DNA from: CCY15215 sp039194995
GTDB taxonomy: Bacteria; Cyanobacteriota; Cyanobacteriia; Cyanobacteriales; Spirulinaceae
Length of the DNA: 64,000 nucleotides
Reading direction: 5' to 3'
Assembly (NCBI GenBank): GCA_039194995.1
Contig: JBCCVR010000005.1
Location: forward strand, 18,514-82,513
The notes beneath the pieces are model-generated. The model did not search any database and was not told the DNA's origin. It worked only from the letters and a program-made list of their open reading frames with translations. Shown here in pieces: positions 1 through 9,449 of the stretch. The position numbers were made by a program, and so were the translations under genes. The first letter of the stretch is position 1; each line of letters opens with the position of its first letter.

Positions 1-1399
1 ATCGCAATTTTTTGGATTCAATTTTTACAGTTTTTCTCGCATCAGCTAAAAGGCGATTGGCATCGGTTGCTGCTTCAAGGGCAAATTCAGCTTTTTCTCG
101 CTCTTCTTCTGCAACGGCTAAGTTACTCTCTGCGGTACGTTTTGCCAGTTCTTGACTGGCTCCAAGATAGCGATAATCTAAATCTCCGAGTTGTTTACTT
201 CTCGACCAAGCGAAGGCTTCTTGTAACTCCCAATCCTGTAAAAGTTTCGTTTCATCCTGTTGCTTAGACGCAATCCAAGCATTAAACTTAATCGAATAGG
301 GGCGCAAATTTTCCAGTTGTTTTGCCACCCATTCTTCATTAAAAACGGCTTTATAAATTGGGTTTTTAATTTGCAATCGACCGCGATCGCTTTCCACCAA
401 CCCAGAGAGAAGCAGTTCGATTTGTTCCCGGCTGTCATCATTTCTAACTTCTTCTTCTCTCAAGATTTGCTGATAAATCCCTAACAATCGACCCGCCATA
501 TAATCATTGCTCAGAATGCGATAGCGTACCGTCCGTAAATGCTCCGGATCGTCCTGGGATTCCCACTTTTCAATAATCCGTTTGCCGACAATTTCAGGAA
601 CGGTTATCTGTTGCTCGCGTTCCGTTTTCTCTTCTTCAACCAATTTGCAGAGTTTTTGCGTTAAAAAGGGTTGCCCTCCCGTCCATTGTAGAATCTCTGT
701 CAGTTTTTCGTTTGCTTCTTTCTCATCGGAACTCAAACCTTTCAGGAGAGGTTGTGCTTCGGCAAAAGTAAAACCCGATAATGGGATCGCTTGACCGATA
801 TTAAAAGGCGTTCTTTTTTTGTCGCGGATTAAATCGGAGGGAGTTGCTACTCCAAAAATGGCAAAGGTAATTCTTTTATATTCTGGTGCGATCGCGCGTT
901 GATTGTAGAAGAAACGCAGCAGAGCAAAAAAATCATCAATGGGAAAGGGCAAACTGAGAATACTATCAATTTCATCGATGAAAATGACGAGGCGATCGCG
1001 CTCAAAATTCTCTAAGATAACATTAGAGATAAATCGGCTCAAGCGCTGCAAAGGAGCAAGATCGCTTTGTTCCTGCCACCATTTTTTTAGATTGACTTTA
1101 CCCAGCAGATCGAACCCCAGCCAGAGTTGAGAAACCACGCCTTTATACCATTGTTCCGGGGTAATGTTTTCGCTACCAATTCCCGTCACATCCAATGCCG
1201 TACAGCGAAATCCTTCGGCTTCCAGTCGGTGTTTGGTGCGGACGAGAAGGGAGGATTTTCCCATTTGTCTCGAGTTGAGAATGTAGCAAAACTCTCCGAT
1301 TTTCAGCGCCTCATAGAGTTCCACATCTGCCTTTCTCTCCACATAACTGGGGGCATCATTGGTTAAACTACCGCCGACTTGATATCGATAATCGCTCAT
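1..1399 (-). CDS. AAA-like domain ATPase, N-terminal part (cut by window edge)
   Basis: The reading frame is open from the ATG at 1399 to the left edge, so only about 466 N-terminal residues are visible. The start MSDYRYQVGGSL leads into an AAA-like (AAA_35-type) P-loop domain. Its Walker A variant is NSRQMGKSSLL near residue 45 and its Walker B is VIFIDEID near residue 145. A winged-helix-like stretch follows, then from about residue 410 a charged region that looks like a coiled coil (KRTAESNLAVAEEERE). In cyanobacteria this ATPase is usually joined to WD40, CHASE2 or similar sensor domains, so the missing C-terminus probably holds one of these. It is divergent from the pentapeptide gene at 1709. 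The family assignment is good; the cellular role is unknown (signalling, or STAND-like conflict ATPase). Confidence 0.8.
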   Translation of the reverse strand, partial: MSDYRYQVGGSLTNDAPSYVERKADVELYEALKIGEFCYILNSRQMGKSSLLVRTKHRLEAEGFRCTALDVTGIGSENITPEQWYKGVVSQLWLGFDLLGKVNLKKWWQEQSDLAPLQRLSRFISNVILENFERDRLVIFIDEIDSILSLPFPIDDFFALLRFFYNQRAIAPEYKRITFAIFGVATPSDLIRDKKRTPFNIGQAIPLSGFTFAEAQPLLKGLSSDEKEANEKLTEILQWTGGQPFLTQKLCKLVEEEKTEREQQITVPEIVGKRIIEKWESQDDPEHLRTVRYRILSNDYMAGRLLGIYQQILREEEVRNDDSREQIELLLSGLVESDRGRLQIKNPIYKAVFNEEWVAKQLENLRPYSIKFNAWIASKQQDETKLLQDWELQEAFAWSRSKQLGDLDYRYLGASQELAKRTAESNLAVAEEEREKAEFALEAATDANRLLADARKTVKIESKKLR

Positions 1400-1708
1400 G
1401 GATTTTGGTAATATTTTTTAATGATTTTTAGGGGGATAGTTCTTGCTTTTTATATCTTTTTCTGTTATTCTTGTTTGTATCATAATGGGAATGTTTTTGC
1501 TCATTTATAGTTGCTACTATTTTCCATTATGTAATAAATATATCACGAAGCGATCGCTAAAACAAGAAGTAAACTCAATTTTTATTCATTAATATTGTTA
1601 GGAGTCTTTTCAAATTTTTAAATCGATATTTTTGTTAATACAATAAACTTACCCATTGTGAGGAGCGATCGTATTAGGATAGAAGCGTTATATGGCGAGA
1701 TTGAGGCT
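1400..1708. other. AT-rich divergent intergenic region
   Basis: This stretch separates the leftward AAA-like gene from the rightward pentapeptide gene and must hold both promoters. It is strongly AT-rich (T and A runs at 1410-1450 and 1570-1650) with one CGATCG site near 1552. No convincing -35/-10 pair, hairpin or RNA gene is visible. A GTG at 1658 is in frame with the downstream gene but has no Shine-Dalgarno sequence. Confidence 0.4.
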
Positions 1709-3262
1709 ATGGCAAACTTGGAACAGTTGGCAAGATTAAAGCAGGGCGTACGGCAGTGGAATGCGTGGAGAAAAAACAATCCGAAAATTGCGATCGATCT
1801 CAGTCAGGTCGAATTGAGTGATGCCAATCTCAACGGAGTCAACCTAAGAGGTGCAAACCTGAGCGATACATATCTCAATGGAGCCAGCCTCAATTGGGCC
1901 GATCTCAGTGAAACTAACCTGAGAGAAAGCAATCTCAGTGGTGCAGACCTGAAAAAAACCAACCTAAAAATAGCAAATTTGAGCAGTGCTAACCTGTGGG
2001 TTAGCGATCTGAGCGAAGCCAATTTGAGTGGCGCTAATCTCCAAGGAGCGAATTTGTGGGAATCCAATCTGAGTGGCGCTAATCTCCAAGGAGCGAATTT
2101 GTGGGAATCCAATCTCAATGGGGTTAACTTCAGCCATGCTGACTTAAACGAAGCCAATTTCAGTAATGCTGACTTAAGTGGAGTGAATCTGAAGGAAGCC
2201 AGCCTCAATTATAGCAATCTAAGCCAAACCAATTTGAGTATCGCAGATTTGAGCGGTATCGATTTGAGTCGAGCTAACTTTCATGCCAATAACCTCCGTG
2301 GCGCGAATCTGTATCGGTCTAATCTCAATAAAATCGATTTAAGAGGTTCTAGCCTAAGCAAAGCCAACCTGAATCGTACCGATTTGAGTGGTGCAAATTT
2401 AAGCGGCGTTAACCTGAGCCAAGTCACCTTGAACTCTGCTAATCTCCGTGGTGCAGACCTAAGCAAGGCGAACTTAAATCAAGCCAACCTGTGTGGAGCA
2501 AACTTAAATCAAGCCAACCTGTGTGGAGCAAACTTAAATCAAGCCAATCTGCGTCAAGTTAAGATTGATTCTCGGACTCAACTCGATCGCAAATGGAAAC
2601 TCGTCTGGCAAATTCTCAATCAGGAGAACCACAATCTCTATCTCATCGGAGTAGATTTAAGTCAGGCTGACTTGAAAAAAGCGCGTCTGATCCGACAAGA
2701 CTTAAGCCATAGCAATCTCAGCCAAGTCGATTTGAGCTATGCTGACCTGAGAAAAAGCAACTTGAGTGGAGTCAATCTGTGGGAAACTAATCTGACGGGT
2801 GCTAACCTCAGTCAAACAAATTTCGGTCGGGTCGATCTGAGTCAAGCCAGCATACTGAGTAGAGTTAATCTGAGTGAGAGCAATCTCAGTGATACGAATT
2901 TAACTGGAATGGATCTGGGTTACTGCAATCTCAATAAAGTCAATCTGAAAAATGCTATTTTGGTTGGTACGGATTTGTACTCAGTCGATTTCAGTCAAGC
3001 CGATCTCAGTCAAGCCGATCTGACTAGCGCCAATTTGCTCAAAGCTCAATTATCGGGTGCAAACTTGCCAGGAGCAACTCTCACCGGAGCAACAATTACG
3101 CCCCAAATGCAAATGGATGCCAATACGAATTTTGATTCTGTAATTTGTGACTATATCTATCTGGGTTCTCGCGATCGCCGTTGTCCTCGCGATCGCGAAC
3201 AAACCTTCGAGCCGGGGGAGTTTAGCTTAAGAATTAGTTTGGGGATTTTAGAAGAAGTATAA
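1709..3262 (+). CDS. Large pentapeptide-repeat protein
   Basis: About 517 residues, almost wholly A(D/N)LXX pentapeptides, predicted to form a right-handed quadrilateral beta-helix. I chose the ATG at 1709 because MANLEQLARLKQGV followed by W-N-W-R resembles the usual N-terminus of cyanobacterial pentapeptide proteins; an in-frame GTG at 1658 is the longer alternative. The helix is interrupted once around 2560-2650 by a non-repeat linker (DSRTQLDRKWKLVWQILNQE), also common in this family. After the last repeats comes a charged tail with SRDRRCPRDRE. There is no signal peptide or TM segment, so it should be cytoplasmic. It contains perfect DNA-level tandem duplications (45 bp at 2026-2115, 30 bp at 2471-2530), which suggest recent slippage growth. 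It converges with the VWA gene, leaving 2 bp between stops. Function unknown. Confidence 0.9.
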   Translation: MANLEQLARLKQGVRQWNAWRKNNPKIAIDLSQVELSDANLNGVNLRGANLSDTYLNGASLNWADLSETNLRESNLSGADLKKTNLKIANLSSANLWVSDLSEANLSGANLQGANLWESNLSGANLQGANLWESNLNGVNFSHADLNEANFSNADLSGVNLKEASLNYSNLSQTNLSIADLSGIDLSRANFHANNLRGANLYRSNLNKIDLRGSSLSKANLNRTDLSGANLSGVNLSQVTLNSANLRGADLSKANLNQANLCGANLNQANLCGANLNQANLRQVKIDSRTQLDRKWKLVWQILNQENHNLYLIGVDLSQADLKKARLIRQDLSHSNLSQVDLSYADLRKSNLSGVNLWETNLTGANLSQTNFGRVDLSQASILSRVNLSESNLSDTNLTGMDLGYCNLNKVNLKNAILVGTDLYSVDFSQADLSQADLTSANLLKAQLSGANLPGATLTGATITPQMQMDANTNFDSVICDYIYLGSRDRRCPRDREQTFEPGEFSLRISLGILEEV

Positions 3263-3264
3263 AT

Positions 3265-4494
3265 TCAAACCGATAACAAGCGTACCGTTTCCCCAAAAGG
3301 AAATTGTTCCAACGCCAATCCTTGTGGCGTAACCACCCAAAGGACGGGCAATTCTGGTGGAGAATCAGGAAAAGACCCATAACCATCCGTCAGGTAAACG
3401 CAGACTCCCGATTGTTGTTTGTCCCAACTTTCCTCAACCTTCTTAAAAAACGGAATAAACGAAGTTCCTCCCCCCCCAATGGGTTGAGATGCAATCTGTT
3501 CCAAATTTAACGGATAGGGTCCGTAGGCTTCGGCATCCACATAATATAATTCTCCCTTCAGGTGAGGATAAGATTGGAGGATTCCATAGACTTCACTCAA
3601 AAAACTTTGCATTTGCTTATCGCCAATCGAGCCACTGGTATCAACCGCAACAAATACCTGTACCGATTCTCCTTCCAAGGCTTCCAAATAGAGTCCTCGT
3701 CCGATAAAACGGCGATCGAATCCCGAGAAATCGTTAGGGGTTTTGACCAAATAACGCCAGAGATGCGATCGCCAGTCTAGTTGCGGAGAATTCAAAACCT
3801 CCAATTCTCGCCGCATTCCCCCCGGAATACTTCCCTGTTGCCGACTCGATCGCGCAACAGTCGCGGCATTTTGGAGCGCCGTTTTCCAATGAGCCTCAAT
3901 TTTGGCTGCTTTTGCTTGTCCCAAACTTCCCTCTTTCTCCGAAGAGCCTTCCCCAGAACCTCCAGGAGGACGATCCAACAAATCGCGGAAAGATGCCTCC
4001 TTTTTCCCTTCACCAGACTCATTCCCACCTTGCTGCACCCAAGGAGGCGGATCGGCAAGTAAAATTTCGTAAATCTCCTCTACGCTTAATTTTTCCAACT
4101 GTGCGTTGCGAATGTGTCCCGGTGGCAATTCAAACGCGCCTTGTTCCGCGATCGCCCCATTCACGACGATATCCGCCGCAATATTCCACAATTCCGGGTC
4201 GCGCGACCCCCGACGCACCACGTGCAGCAAAGCGGCGTGTAAGACTTCATGCAGCAATACCCCATCCATGTGAGGCGGCGTTAAAGCGCCCAAAAATTCG
4301 GGATTGTAAAAAATATCCCGTCCATCTGTTGCTGCCGTCAACACCGCCGAACTCGGGCGAAAATGGGTAAAGAGGGCTAATGTGGCAAAAAATGGCGACT
4401 TCATGCGAATTCGCAGGACGGAGGCACTAATTAAACGCTCGAGTTCGGAAATCATTCTCTTTTCAAACTGATAACTAGTAACTGATTCAAACAC
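3265..4494 (-). CDS. VWA-like domain protein with DUF2201-type metallopeptidase N-terminus
   Basis: 409 residues. The N-terminal half carries a zinc-protease-like HEVLHAALLH motif near residue 80, typical of the DUF2201 'putative metallopeptidase' domain. A Gly/Ser/Glu-rich linker follows around residues 155-195. The C-terminal part is a VWA-like domain with a MIDAS-type DTSGS motif near residue 288. The start is GTG at 4494, which has an AAGGA Shine-Dalgarno 7 nt upstream and overlaps the stop of the MoxR-type gene by 8 bp, indicating translational coupling. An internal ATG at 4455 (MISELERLISAS) is the alternative start. MoxR ATPase plus VWA protein is a recurrent pair that acts as a chaperone or metal-insertion-like machine. 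The substrate is unknown. Confidence 0.85.
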   Translation of the reverse strand: MFESVTSYQFEKRMISELERLISASVLRIRMKSPFFATLALFTHFRPSSAVLTAATDGRDIFYNPEFLGALTPPHMDGVLLHEVLHAALLHVVRRGSRDPELWNIAADIVVNGAIAEQGAFELPPGHIRNAQLEKLSVEEIYEILLADPPPWVQQGGNESGEGKKEASFRDLLDRPPGGSGEGSSEKEGSLGQAKAAKIEAHWKTALQNAATVARSSRQQGSIPGGMRRELEVLNSPQLDWRSHLWRYLVKTPNDFSGFDRRFIGRGLYLEALEGESVQVFVAVDTSGSIGDKQMQSFLSEVYGILQSYPHLKGELYYVDAEAYGPYPLNLEQIASQPIGGGGTSFIPFFKKVEESWDKQQSGVCVYLTDGYGSFPDSPPELPVLWVVTPQGLALEQFPFGETVRLLSV

Positions 4495-5488
4495 CGATCA
4501 ATCCTTGAAAATCCTTGAGAAAAGAACGGAGTTGAGGATTCTTTTGCACCATTGCCGCTAACGCCCCCATTTGTCCCTGTTTCTTCAAACTCCGGAAAAG
4601 ATCGATCGCAAATAACTGAACCCATTCCGCAGAAGCCACCGAACTCAGCCAAGCAAAACCGTTATAGCCGCGATCGGCATCGTCAGCACGTATGGCCAAA
4701 CCGATGGTCGTCGCATAGCGGACGGAAGGTTCGGTGGGAAAGGGAATAGACGCGCCCGATCCCGAAAGAATGCGCTCGAGATCGGGTAAATTTTCATAAA
4801 CGGCGAGATAAGCCTTAAATTCAGCCGATGTTTCCTCGCCGATCGCCCCAGCCACATCTAAATTGCACCGATGGAGTTGACTCGCCATCACCCAAGATCG
4901 GGGGGAAGGCCAGGCGGGTTGACGGGGATCGAGTTGGTGGAGGAGGGTCGGGCGAAAGGAGAGAAAGGCGATAATTTGTTCGTGGACTTCTGCGGCGATC
5001 GCGTAGCCCTTAAAACTTTCAAAATCCGGCGAGACGTGCAAGTGTAAGAAGCGATTGGCAAGGGGAGAGGGCATATCAAACACCGCCGCGCGGTCTTCCT
5101 TGCGATTTCCCGCCGCCCACACGAACCACCCCTTCGGCACTTCATAAGATCCTACTTTCCGGTCTAAAATCAACTGTTGCGCCATCCCCTGCATTGCCGG
5201 AGGTGCCATGTTCAGTTCATCGAGGAAAAGAATGCCCTTTCCTTCCCGAGGCAGAAACTCCGGCGGATACCATTTAGATAGCCCATCCACCGCGACGGGC
5301 AAACCCCGCAAGTCCGTCGGGGCGAGTTGAGACAGGCGCACATCGATAAAATCGATTTTGTATTTTCGACTCACTTGAGCGACAATACTCGATTTGCCAA
5401 TTCCGGGCGCTCCCCAAATCATCGTACTCATGGGCAACTTTTTGCGGATCAGTTGGCTGAGATAAATTTTGAGTTCGCTGGGAGTCAT
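4487..5488 (-). CDS. MoxR-type AAA+ ATPase
   Basis: 333 residues. Walker A is GAPGIGKSS at about residues 26-34, Walker B is GILFLDELN near residue 90, and a sensor-1-like region AAGNRKED lies near residue 129. The order and spacing fit AAA+ ATPases of the MoxR/dynein-related VWA-partner class. It is the first gene of a two-gene operon with the VWA/metallopeptidase protein, overlapping it by 8 bp. Such ATPases remodel or activate a client through the VWA subunit's MIDAS site. The ATG at 5488 begins MTPSELKIYLSQLI. No nearby gene reveals the client. The ATPase class is well supported; the biological target is not known. Confidence 0.88.
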   Translation of the reverse strand: MTPSELKIYLSQLIRKKLPMSTMIWGAPGIGKSSIVAQVSRKYKIDFIDVRLSQLAPTDLRGLPVAVDGLSKWYPPEFLPREGKGILFLDELNMAPPAMQGMAQQLILDRKVGSYEVPKGWFVWAAGNRKEDRAAVFDMPSPLANRFLHLHVSPDFESFKGYAIAAEVHEQIIAFLSFRPTLLHQLDPRQPAWPSPRSWVMASQLHRCNLDVAGAIGEETSAEFKAYLAVYENLPDLERILSGSGASIPFPTEPSVRYATTIGLAIRADDADRGYNGFAWLSSVASAEWVQLFAIDLFRSLKKQGQMGALAAMVQKNPQLRSFLKDFQGLIGV

Positions 5489-5646
5489 TACCGGGAACGT
5501 TAGAGAGAGAAAAGATTATCCTATCGTATCCTATTTCAGAGCGATCGCGGTTTCTCGACTTTCCCCATCTCTCAAAATCGACAAGTTAAAATTTATTGAA
5601 AAAATTGCGAACAATCTGCTTTTCTCCGAATTGAATTGATGTTTTA

Positions 5647-5991
5647 CTAATCTGATTCATAGTGATATCGTGCTTGCAAGAAAACAATAAAGCGATCGCT
5701 AACTTGATAAACAAGACGATGTTCTAAATCAATCCGCCGCGACCAAGTATTTGGGGTAATATATTTTAAAGGTTCGGGTTTACCCAGTCCCGTGAAAGGT
5801 TTTCCATCTAAGACATCTGCAACGAGATCGAGAATTTTGTTCGCTTTTTTAACGTCCTGACGATACCACCACTGCAAATCAGCTTTAAAATCAGGACTAA
5901 AAATAGGCGCATAACTTCGGACAATTGGAGCATTTTCAGAAGAATTTCCCTCTTTTTCATTTTCTTGCCGCTTCTTTTTTTTAGAACTCAA
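5647..5991 (-). CDS. Txe/YoeB-family toxin (mRNA interferase) of a TA pair
   Basis: 114 residues with the YoeB fold signature. DLQWW and KANKILDLVADVLDG are followed by GKPEPLK (catalytic Glu), WSRRIDLEHRLVYQV (catalytic Arg) and the C-terminal RYHYESD (catalytic His and Tyr). YoeB toxins cleave ribosome-bound mRNA. The start is TTG at 5991, inside the last codons of the antitoxin, with GAGGAG 7 nt upstream; the overlap is 11 bp, so toxin translation depends on the antitoxin. An unusual feature is a roughly 27-residue N-terminal extension beginning SSKKKKRQ, rich in Lys and Glu, before the canonical domain; E. coli YoeB is about 84 residues. All key residues appear present, so it is probably active. 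Confidence 0.88.
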   Translation of the reverse strand: MSSKKKKRQENEKEGNSSENAPIVRSYAPIFSPDFKADLQWWYRQDVKKANKILDLVADVLDGKPFTGLGKPEPLKYITPNTWSRRIDLEHRLVYQVSDRFIVFLQARYHYESD

Positions 5992-6265
5992 TGCCTAACT
6001 CCTCTTTTAGTTCCTCTAGAGTTTGGGGCGTTCCTACTTCCGATTCTGCCCATTTTAAAGCTCTAAACAAACGCTTGGAATTTTCCGCCGATCGCAATAA
6101 ATAAATGCTTTCTAAAAGACTGGTTAGTTCATCTTCAGGAATTAAAGCAACATTATTCCCATTAGCTTGTTTGACGATCGCAATCTCGCGATTTTCGCAA
6201 ACGCGATCGAGAATGCTAGCAAGATTATCTTTAGCATCGGTGTAGGCAATTTCCAGATTGGACAT
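5981..6265 (-). CDS. Phd/YefM-family antitoxin
   Basis: 94 residues starting at ATG 6265. The N-terminal half has the Phd/YefM DNA-binding pattern (AYTDAKDNLASILDRVCENREIA, then NVALIPEDELTSLLES). The C-terminal half is an acidic helix ending EELKEELGIEF, the usual toxin-wrapping tail. The gene is first in the operon and overlaps the YoeB-type toxin by 11 bp. The family normally represses its own promoter, which would lie in 6266-6330, but I see no clear operator palindrome there. The pair is complete and likely functional. Confidence 0.88.
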   Translation of the reverse strand: MSNLEIAYTDAKDNLASILDRVCENREIAIVKQANGNNVALIPEDELTSLLESIYLLRSAENSKRLFRALKWAESEVGTPQTLEELKEELGIEF

Positions 6266-6435
6266 TGAGATTACAAGGAATTCAAATTTTTTACTGCTAT
6301 TTCTCTCTTAATTTTATACATTTTATACTTTCTCTTCTTGAACTCAGACCATTATTCTTGAATTGTCAGACAAAAAAGGGAACAAATGGACTCTGACAGC
6401 GCTAAAATTGTTAAGGTCTGTTACGAATTCTGCTC

Positions 6436-9333
6436 ATGTCCCAACCCCTCGATCGCGCCGATCTCCTGCCCACCCTCGAAAACGAACCCAACTCTCGCGA
6501 TACCATTCGCATTCGAGGTGCGAGACAGCATAACTTGAAAAATATCGATTTGGAGTTGCCTCGCGACTGCTTGATTGTCTTTACGGGAGTGTCGGGATCC
6601 GGGAAATCTTCCCTCGCTTTCGATACCATCTTCGCCGAGGGACAGCGACGCTATGTAGAGTCCCTCAGTGCCTACGCGCGGCAATTTCTGGGGCAATTGG
6701 ACAAACCCGACGTAGACGCGATCGAGGGGTTGAGTCCCGCGATTTCCATCGACCAAAAATCCACCTCCCATAACCCTCGTTCCACTGTCGGTACCGTAAC
6801 CGAAATTTACGACTATTTGCGCCTCTTATTCGGACGTGCCGGAGAACCCCATTGTCCCATCTGCGATCGCAATATTGCCCCTCAAACCATCGATGAAATG
6901 TGCGATCGCGTCATGGAACTGCCCGATCGCACTCGCTTCCAACTTCTCGCCCCTGTCGTGCGCGGCAAAAAAGGGACTCACAAAAAACTCATCTCCGGAC
7001 TTGCTTCTGAGGGCTTCGTTCGCGTGAGGATTAACGGTGAAATTCGCGAGTTAACAGATGCGATAGAACTCAAGAAAAATCACACTCACAATATCGAAGT
7101 CGTGATCGATCGCCTGATTAAAAAGCCCGATCTGCAAGAACGCCTTGCCGACTCTCTTTCGACCTGTCTCAAGCGTTCCGAAGGCACGGCGATCGTTGCC
7201 TTACAGCCCCAAAACGAGGCAGAAGAGGCGCGAGAAATCGTTTTTTCGGAAAATTTTGCCTGTCCCGAACACGGCGCGGTAATGGACGAGCTTTCGCCGC
7301 GTTTATTCTCCTTTAACTCACCCTACGGTGCTTGTCCTGACTGTCACGGCATCGGCAGTATGCGGACATTCTCCCCCGAATCCATCATTCCCGATCCTTC
7401 GCAACCTCTCTACAGTGCGATCGCACCTTGGTCGGATAAAGAAAATTCTTATTATATTTCCATCCTCTACGCGATCGGCCAGGCTTATGGTTTTGAGTTG
7501 CAAACCCCTTGGAATCAGTTAACCGAAGAACAGCAACACGTTCTTCTCTACGGTTGCGAAGACCCTATTTTTATCGAGGCAGAGGGCGATCGCAAACAAG
7601 GCTATCATCGCAAATTCTCTGGCATTATAAGTAATTTAGAACGCAATTATCAAGATACGAATTCAGAAGCCGTCAAGCAAAAACTGGAACAATATATTGT
7701 TTTCAAAACCTGCGAAACATGTCACGGAAAACGTCTGAAACCCGAGGCGCTTTCCGTGCGTTTAGGTCAGTACAATATCGATGACTTAACTAGCGTCCCC
7801 ATTCGCGAATCTTTAAATAGAATTAACAATTTAAAATTAAGCAAGCGTCAAGCACTCATTGGCGAATTAGCGCTCAAAGAAATTAAACAACGGTTGCAAT
7901 TTCTTCTCGATGTCGGTTTGGATTATTTAACCCTCGATCGCGCCGCTATGACCCTATCTGGAGGAGAAGCACAACGCATTCGCCTTGCCACCCAAATCGG
8001 TGCGGGATTAACAGGAGTATTATACGTTTTAGACGAACCCAGCATCGGTTTACATCAACGAGATAATAATCGCCTTCTCAACACCCTCAGAAAGTTGCGA
8101 GATTTGGGTAATACTTTAATTGTTGTCGAACACGACGAAGACACCATTCGCAGCGCCGATCATTTAGTTGATATTGGACCCAAAGCAGGGCTACATGGTG
8201 GAGAAATTGTCTCTCAGGGAAACTTAGAAAACTTGCTGACAAATGAGCGATCGCTAACAGGGGATTATTTATCGGGCAGAAAAGCGATCGCTACACCAGA
8301 AGAGCGGAGAAAAGGAAATGGACGCTCCTTAATTTTAAAAGATTGTCATCACAATAACCTGAAAAATATCGATGTTAAACTTCCCCTCGGCAAATTGGTG
8401 TGCATCACCGGAGTATCGGGATCGGGAAAATCAACTTTACTCAACGAACTTCTCTATCCTGCCCTCAAACACAACCTCAGTAAAAAAGTTCCTTTTCCGA
8501 ACAATTTGGGCGCATTAAAAGGTATGAATTCCATCGATAAAGTCATTGTGATCGATCAATCTCCCATCGGTCGAACGCCACGATCGAACCCAGCAACTTA
8601 TACGGGAATTTTTGACAGTATTCGCGACATTTTCGCAGAAACAGTAGAAGCAAAAGCACGAGGATATAAAAAAGGAAGATTTTCTTTTAATGTCAAAGGA
8701 GGGCGCTGCGAAGCCTGTGGCGGACAAGGGGTTAATACCATCGAAATGAACTTTCTTCCCGATGTCTACGTGCAATGCGATGTTTGCAAAGGCGATCGCT
8801 ACAATCGGGAAACATTACAGGTTAAATATAAAGGTTATTCTATCGCCGATGTTTTAAATATGAGCGTTGAAAAAGCCTTAGAAGTCTTCCAAAATATTCC
8901 TCGGGCGGCGAGTCGCTTGCAAACTTTAGTCGATGGCGGTTTGGGTTATGTAAAATTGGGTAAATCCGCCCCTACTTTATCAGGAGGAGAAGCACAAAGG
9001 GTGAAATTAGCCTCAGAATTATCTCGCCGTGCAACAGGGAAAACGTTATATTTAATCGATGAACCGACGACGGGTTTATCCTTTTACGACGTGCATCATT
9101 TACTCAATGTTTTGCAGCGTTTGGTGGATAAAGGCAATTCAATTTTAGTCATCGAACATAATTTAGATGTTCTGCGTTGTGCGGATTGGATTATCGATCT
9201 AGGTCCTGAAGGTGGAGATAAAGGGGGACAAATTATTGCCGAAGGAACGCCGGAAACGGTTGCAGAATGTGAAAGTTCGTACACCGGAATTTATTTAAAG
9301 CAGGTTTTGCAACAGCATTCTGTAAATGGGTAA
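6436..9333 (+). CDS. uvrA: Excinuclease ABC subunit A (UvrA)
   Basis: 965 residues, full length for UvrA, the damage-sensing dimeric ATPase of nucleotide excision repair. There are two ABC modules: Walker A GVSGSGKSSLAFDT near residue 52 and GVSGSGKSTLLNE near residue 660, and signature LSGGEAQRIRLA near residue 513 and LSGGEAQRVKLA near residue 854. The second zinc module has the CEAC...CDVC pattern. The first has CPEH in place of the first CxxC, a substitution I believe is usual in cyanobacterial UvrA. MSQPLDRADLL begins at the ATG at 6436. The gene appears monocistronic, which is normal because uvr genes are scattered in cyanobacteria. Near certain. Confidence 0.98.
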   Translation: MSQPLDRADLLPTLENEPNSRDTIRIRGARQHNLKNIDLELPRDCLIVFTGVSGSGKSSLAFDTIFAEGQRRYVESLSAYARQFLGQLDKPDVDAIEGLSPAISIDQKSTSHNPRSTVGTVTEIYDYLRLLFGRAGEPHCPICDRNIAPQTIDEMCDRVMELPDRTRFQLLAPVVRGKKGTHKKLISGLASEGFVRVRINGEIRELTDAIELKKNHTHNIEVVIDRLIKKPDLQERLADSLSTCLKRSEGTAIVALQPQNEAEEAREIVFSENFACPEHGAVMDELSPRLFSFNSPYGACPDCHGIGSMRTFSPESIIPDPSQPLYSAIAPWSDKENSYYISILYAIGQAYGFELQTPWNQLTEEQQHVLLYGCEDPIFIEAEGDRKQGYHRKFSGIISNLERNYQDTNSEAVKQKLEQYIVFKTCETCHGKRLKPEALSVRLGQYNIDDLTSVPIRESLNRINNLKLSKRQALIGELALKEIKQRLQFLLDVGLDYLTLDRAAMTLSGGEAQRIRLATQIGAGLTGVLYVLDEPSIGLHQRDNNRLLNTLRKLRDLGNTLIVVEHDEDTIRSADHLVDIGPKAGLHGGEIVSQGNLENLLTNERSLTGDYLSGRKAIATPEERRKGNGRSLILKDCHHNNLKNIDVKLPLGKLVCITGVSGSGKSTLLNELLYPALKHNLSKKVPFPNNLGALKGMNSIDKVIVIDQSPIGRTPRSNPATYTGIFDSIRDIFAETVEAKARGYKKGRFSFNVKGGRCEACGGQGVNTIEMNFLPDVYVQCDVCKGDRYNRETLQVKYKGYSIADVLNMSVEKALEVFQNIPRAASRLQTLVDGGLGYVKLGKSAPTLSGGEAQRVKLASELSRRATGKTLYLIDEPTTGLSFYDVHHLLNVLQRLVDKGNSILVIEHNLDVLRCADWIIDLGPEGGDKGGQIIAEGTPETVAECESSYTGIYLKQVLQQHSVNG

Positions 9334-9449
9334 GGAGCGATCGCGTTAAACTGGAAGGAAATGCGATCGCTGCCTACAAGTATTGTTTGCAACAGAATTT
9401 CACGAGCGCTCGGGCTAAGTTGGAAAGATTGAACAATAATGCTCGAACT

